From Apostichopus parvimensis (lineage: Eukaryota > Echinodermata > Holothuroidea > Aspidochirotida > Stichopodidae), in assembly GCA_000934455.1 (NCBI GenBank), contig KN883802.1, positions 91,274 to 155,273 of the forward strand: a stretch of 64,000 nucleotides of DNA. Direction: 5' to 3'. The notes under the pieces were generated by a model. It was not told the DNA's origin. It saw nothing but the letters and a program-made list of their open reading frames with translations, and ran no database searches. The position numbers and the translations under genes were made by a program. Positions 60,550-64,000 of the stretch are shown here, one piece after another (the first letter of the stretch is position 1; each line of letters opens with the position of its first letter).

Positions 60550-63130
60550 CCTACAGTGTACACGTATCACAAGTTGCATATGACAACATGATGGGTTATA
60601 TTCTTTTCACTTTGTGAATTAATACCGAAAATATAATTAGCCTACGGAAGCGAAGTTTCCTATTATAGTTTGTTTCGACTTTTATGGAATCGTGGTATCA
60701 ATGGAAATGTCCTTCATTTTGGCAAACATCCATTTTTTTCCGAATCTGATCCGAATATGATATGTTTAATTGGATTTTGACGCAGCAAAGTTGCGTGTGC
60801 AGCACAACGCCTTACGTCATTTAGAAATACTTTGGTCCCACTGAGTGATATTACTAGGTTACTGGCATGTTATCTCAAGTTATTGGCAAGTTCTCGTAAC
60901 ACAGACGTTGCTCTTACCAAAACTTTAATTCATTATAACTGATATTTTACTGGAGGTTTACTGATGTATATACACTATAACAAGTACGTAGCTCTTTTGT
61001 TGTTACAAATCTAAGACTCCAAGCTCTTTTCAAGAAGCTTTAGATAAGAAAGGGACCTTTCCATACCTCTCACGGGAATCAAATCATCCTGCGTTTGATT
61101 AAAATGGAAACGCTAAGACACGTACTGACTCATACTAATCGGTTTGACTTTGAATATAAAGTTACCTCATTGAGGACTATGACTATCGGAAGACGTAATA
61201 ACATAGATTCGTTTATCAATAGCGTTACGCCATTCACTAACGGGACAGGTAACGTTTTATTGATGCACCTGCACCCCTAATTTAACCGAGAATATTACAC
61301 AGTGTCCCCCTAAATACTGAACGTATATCACAGAGCACCCTCTATCAGGCATCTTAACTAAACCACCAGCCTTTACCTTTCGACGAGCGAAATATACAAG
61401 CGACTCTCGCATCAGAGCGGGTCCCCTTTCAAAAACAGTCCGGCACGGCATAGAACCCCCATTGACGACTCAACCGAAAGTGACCAATCCGTGTTACCCT
61501 GCCACTAAGTACTCTTGCAACCAATGTAAAACACACTACACGTCCTATGACACCTCTTATTTTTGCAATCATATTGAAGTTTGTACCATACGGCTACCGA
61601 TGGGCACTGTAAGGACCTTCTGCCTTAACATGCATCTGTGTATATTATACCTACGATATACTAGGTAGCTGCTTATCATCAAGTCACAATCTAACATTTT
61701 CCATTCGTCGTGTATTTTGATTGTGGTATAAATAATGTTTAACTGGTATACTTGATATGGCAAGAGGTGTTTTCTACATGTTTAATGGGTTGCATGCCTT
61801 TTTTTAAAACTATTATGTATTACTAAGATCTAGAGTCAGAGAAGATGCTTTATTCAACCATTTACTTCTGGTAAATGAGGGTAGGAGGAAGTAGGGGGTA
61901 CATTAGTGTGGGTACGTCTCATCTTGTGGTGAAGGCGACGGATGGCGAGGCGACGAGTTGCAATTAAATAATTTCTTATAAATCTATGATGTTAATAACG
62001 CATAGCTTTCGTTGATGTCGGTCTCTCTTGCTGTAATGTCACAAGGTATTTGTTGAGTTCATGAGTTAATGCATTGTAGCACTTTTGCTGTTGCTTTGGA
62101 ATAATTTTTAATAATGTATCAGAAAAAAAAGTCATTGTTCCTATGTTCAAAAGATGGCGAAAAGTGGATCCAGTTTAAAGTAAAGCAGTAAAGCAGTAGA
62201 GTACAAAATAAAAGTAAAAGAAAACACAAAAACAATTCATTCTTATGGTAATAATTACATCACACTGCTTCACTTTTGATATAGACTCTTTAAGGTTGAA
62301 ATGTACAAATCTCAAAAACTACATACTTTTAAGAATTGAATGAAAATTTTGGAGCAGGAAGCGCAGATTCAGTCCTTTTGTCATTAACATTTCAAAATCA
62401 GTCAAGTTACTTTCGTGGTAAAAGAGTAAGGGCTTGCTTGTGATAATGAAAAAAGTAGAACAGCTCATTGATAAGTATATACTGCTTATTTCACAGACAT
62501 TAATGTCAGACGTAATTTCAGCATTTGTTGGTGAATCACCCATCAAAATAAAACATGTTTTTAAATTGCAAATTTGAAATATTGTACGGCTAATTAAGTC
62601 GACTTTTCATAATAATCATATTCCTCAAACAAAAGTCTACCGGGTAATTTTCAGACGAGACCCAAAAATATTAAATGTATTCTGTTGGTGTAACACTTGC
62701 TGCAGGAGCTGCATGAAAGTTATTACAGATTAGTGAATAATAGGATACAATACAATTAATCATATTACTTTGACTCGGAGAGTAAGTAATAAACGGGGGG
62801 TTCTTTCTCAACAACTTCTATTGTGCAAAAAACAAACGAACTAAAATTTACTTCCTTGTTTCGATTCAGACAATAATTTTCCACGAGTGGTCCTATTATT
62901 TGGTATGGAACATTAATCTTAAAATACGATTGTTTTAAAGCAAAAGTACTTGACTGGCGTTAGTTTCCAAGTATCTCTCAAAGTACAAGTTTAGCAATAC
63001 TATTTATAGGCTCTTTCATAGTCAACCAATATATATCTATGAGTACGCAATAAAGTACTTACTTTCCAATTGAAAGTTGGATATACTACATGAACTTTAC
63101 CATACATAATATGATTACTTATGATTAACC
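60550..63130. other. Nothing convincing
   Basis: AT-rich sequence with scattered short frames. No repeat family, RNA gene or well-bordered exon was recognised. Confidence 0.4.
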
Positions 63131-63134
63131 TTAC

Positions 63135-63195
63135 CTGCCCATGTCGGTGTATGTATTCCTAAAGCCTTAAGTCCATCAAACTGAAGTGACGCCAT
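63135..63195 (-). CDS. First coding exon candidate of a minus-strand gene
   Basis: 61 nt from an ATG in good context (CAAGATGGC) to a GTAAGG donor, phase 1. It encodes MASLQFDGLKALGIHTPTWA. It has no hydrophobic core, so this would be a cytosolic protein. The continuation was not found with confidence. Confidence 0.35.
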
Positions 63196-63199
63196 CTTG

Positions 63200-64000
63200 A
63201 CCTCAGAATGCTTGGCTTACATAAACTGAAGAACAGTTCGATGAATTTCTTAACTGAACAAAATAACTAAATTTACCTGCGCTTTTAACGCAAACTACGT
63301 CTTTCTGCGATATTTTGTGAATCTTAAAAGATTGCTATTTAATTGGTGAGTATATCGCCATTAGTATTCCCGTTATTTGAGAAAATTGAGAAATGAACAT
63401 TGCGTTTGTTTCTCACCCGACTCCGATCAATATATCCGATAAAGGTGTACAAGTTTTTTGTTATCTAGTACCCTTTTCAAACAATAACAACATTGCAAGA
63501 TATGCAACTGACATCCTAAAACAAACGGAGAGATGGGGAACAAGTGATTAATTTCGTTGATCAAATTTGTTAATTGATATTTAGCACATTTTCCCCGACA
63601 GAATCGAAAGTATCTTTTTCGGAATGTTGCTGCATTAAGAACTGTAGCAAACCTACCGAATATAAGTCAATCAAAATAAGGTTGCAAGTAAGCAACCATA
63701 TCTTAAATTGAATTGTCAAATGCGTCTACAAAATAACTTATATTAATAAATCCTTTTCAAATGTCTTTCATATCATTTTAGACACTATTTTAGTAGCAAA
63801 TCTAAAAGACCAACAATTTTTACAAATGACAAAGTGGGGTTGGTTGATTAATTAGTGAACAGATGATATATTAGAAACTCAAAACATCGGGAAAACCTAA
63901 ATGCTGCATTAAATCATACGGGTCTTTAAGTAAAAACAAGAAAATCAAACAACCAATTAACTTTTTTGCTTGTGTGTACTTTGTTACCAGGTGTATACCA
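63200..64000. other. Window end, nothing recognised
   Basis: AT-rich sequence. It could hold the promoter of the putative minus-strand gene starting at 63195. No motif stands out. Confidence 0.4.

Overview
The window is AT-rich, intron-rich animal DNA. GT-AG introns, phase-1 immunoglobulin (Ig) exons, a NACHT exon, a receptor-kinase gene, LINE and SINE debris and homopolymer C/G runs suggest a marine invertebrate deuterostome. An echinoderm, possibly a sea cucumber, is my best guess, but that is inference and not something the sequence proves.

Layout. 0-9.3 kb is mostly repeats: G/C-run repeats, a degenerate tandem array at 5.1-5.6 kb, a minisatellite at 6.9 kb and two tRNA-derived SINE candidates. 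9.3-10.3 kb holds one intact single-exon gene (+), an SLC35G/EamA-type membrane transporter. 13.5-29.3 kb (-) is gene A. By hand splicing it runs from a signal-peptide exon through six Ig exons, four short linker exons, six more Ig exons and a transmembrane exon to one long NACHT exon. Every internal junction is phase 1 and the spliced frame is open for about 1,795 residues. 33.4-48.0 kb (-) is gene C, a signal-Ig-TM receptor with a tyrosine-kinase-like domain that has lost most catalytic residues (a pseudokinase). Its introns hold a MITE-like palindrome and a decayed tyrosine-recombinase element. 48.2-48.5 kb (-) holds the terminal exon of a further, unidentified gene. 48.6-49.5 kb is a 5'-truncated LINE. 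55.2-59.6 kb (+) is gene B, a small paralogue of gene A (signal, two Ig, TM, NACHT-like tail) whose Walker A motif is destroyed. 60-64 kb holds two orphan exons and little else.

How the genes fit together. Genes A, B and C share one chassis: a 64-67 nt signal exon ending in phase 1, phase 1-1 Ig exons and a phase 1-1 TM exon. They differ in the cytoplasmic module: an apparently active NACHT NTPase (A), a NACHT-like domain with a broken P-loop (B) and a pseudokinase (C). The cluster therefore looks like a locus of Ig-type surface receptors in which signalling tails have been swapped. The NACHT domain, normally cytosolic in NLR proteins, here sits behind a transmembrane segment and up to twelve Ig domains. 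The Ig exons of gene A are length-preserving and are still being duplicated, so exon choice or copy-number diversity is plausible. A role in immunity or self-recognition is inference only.
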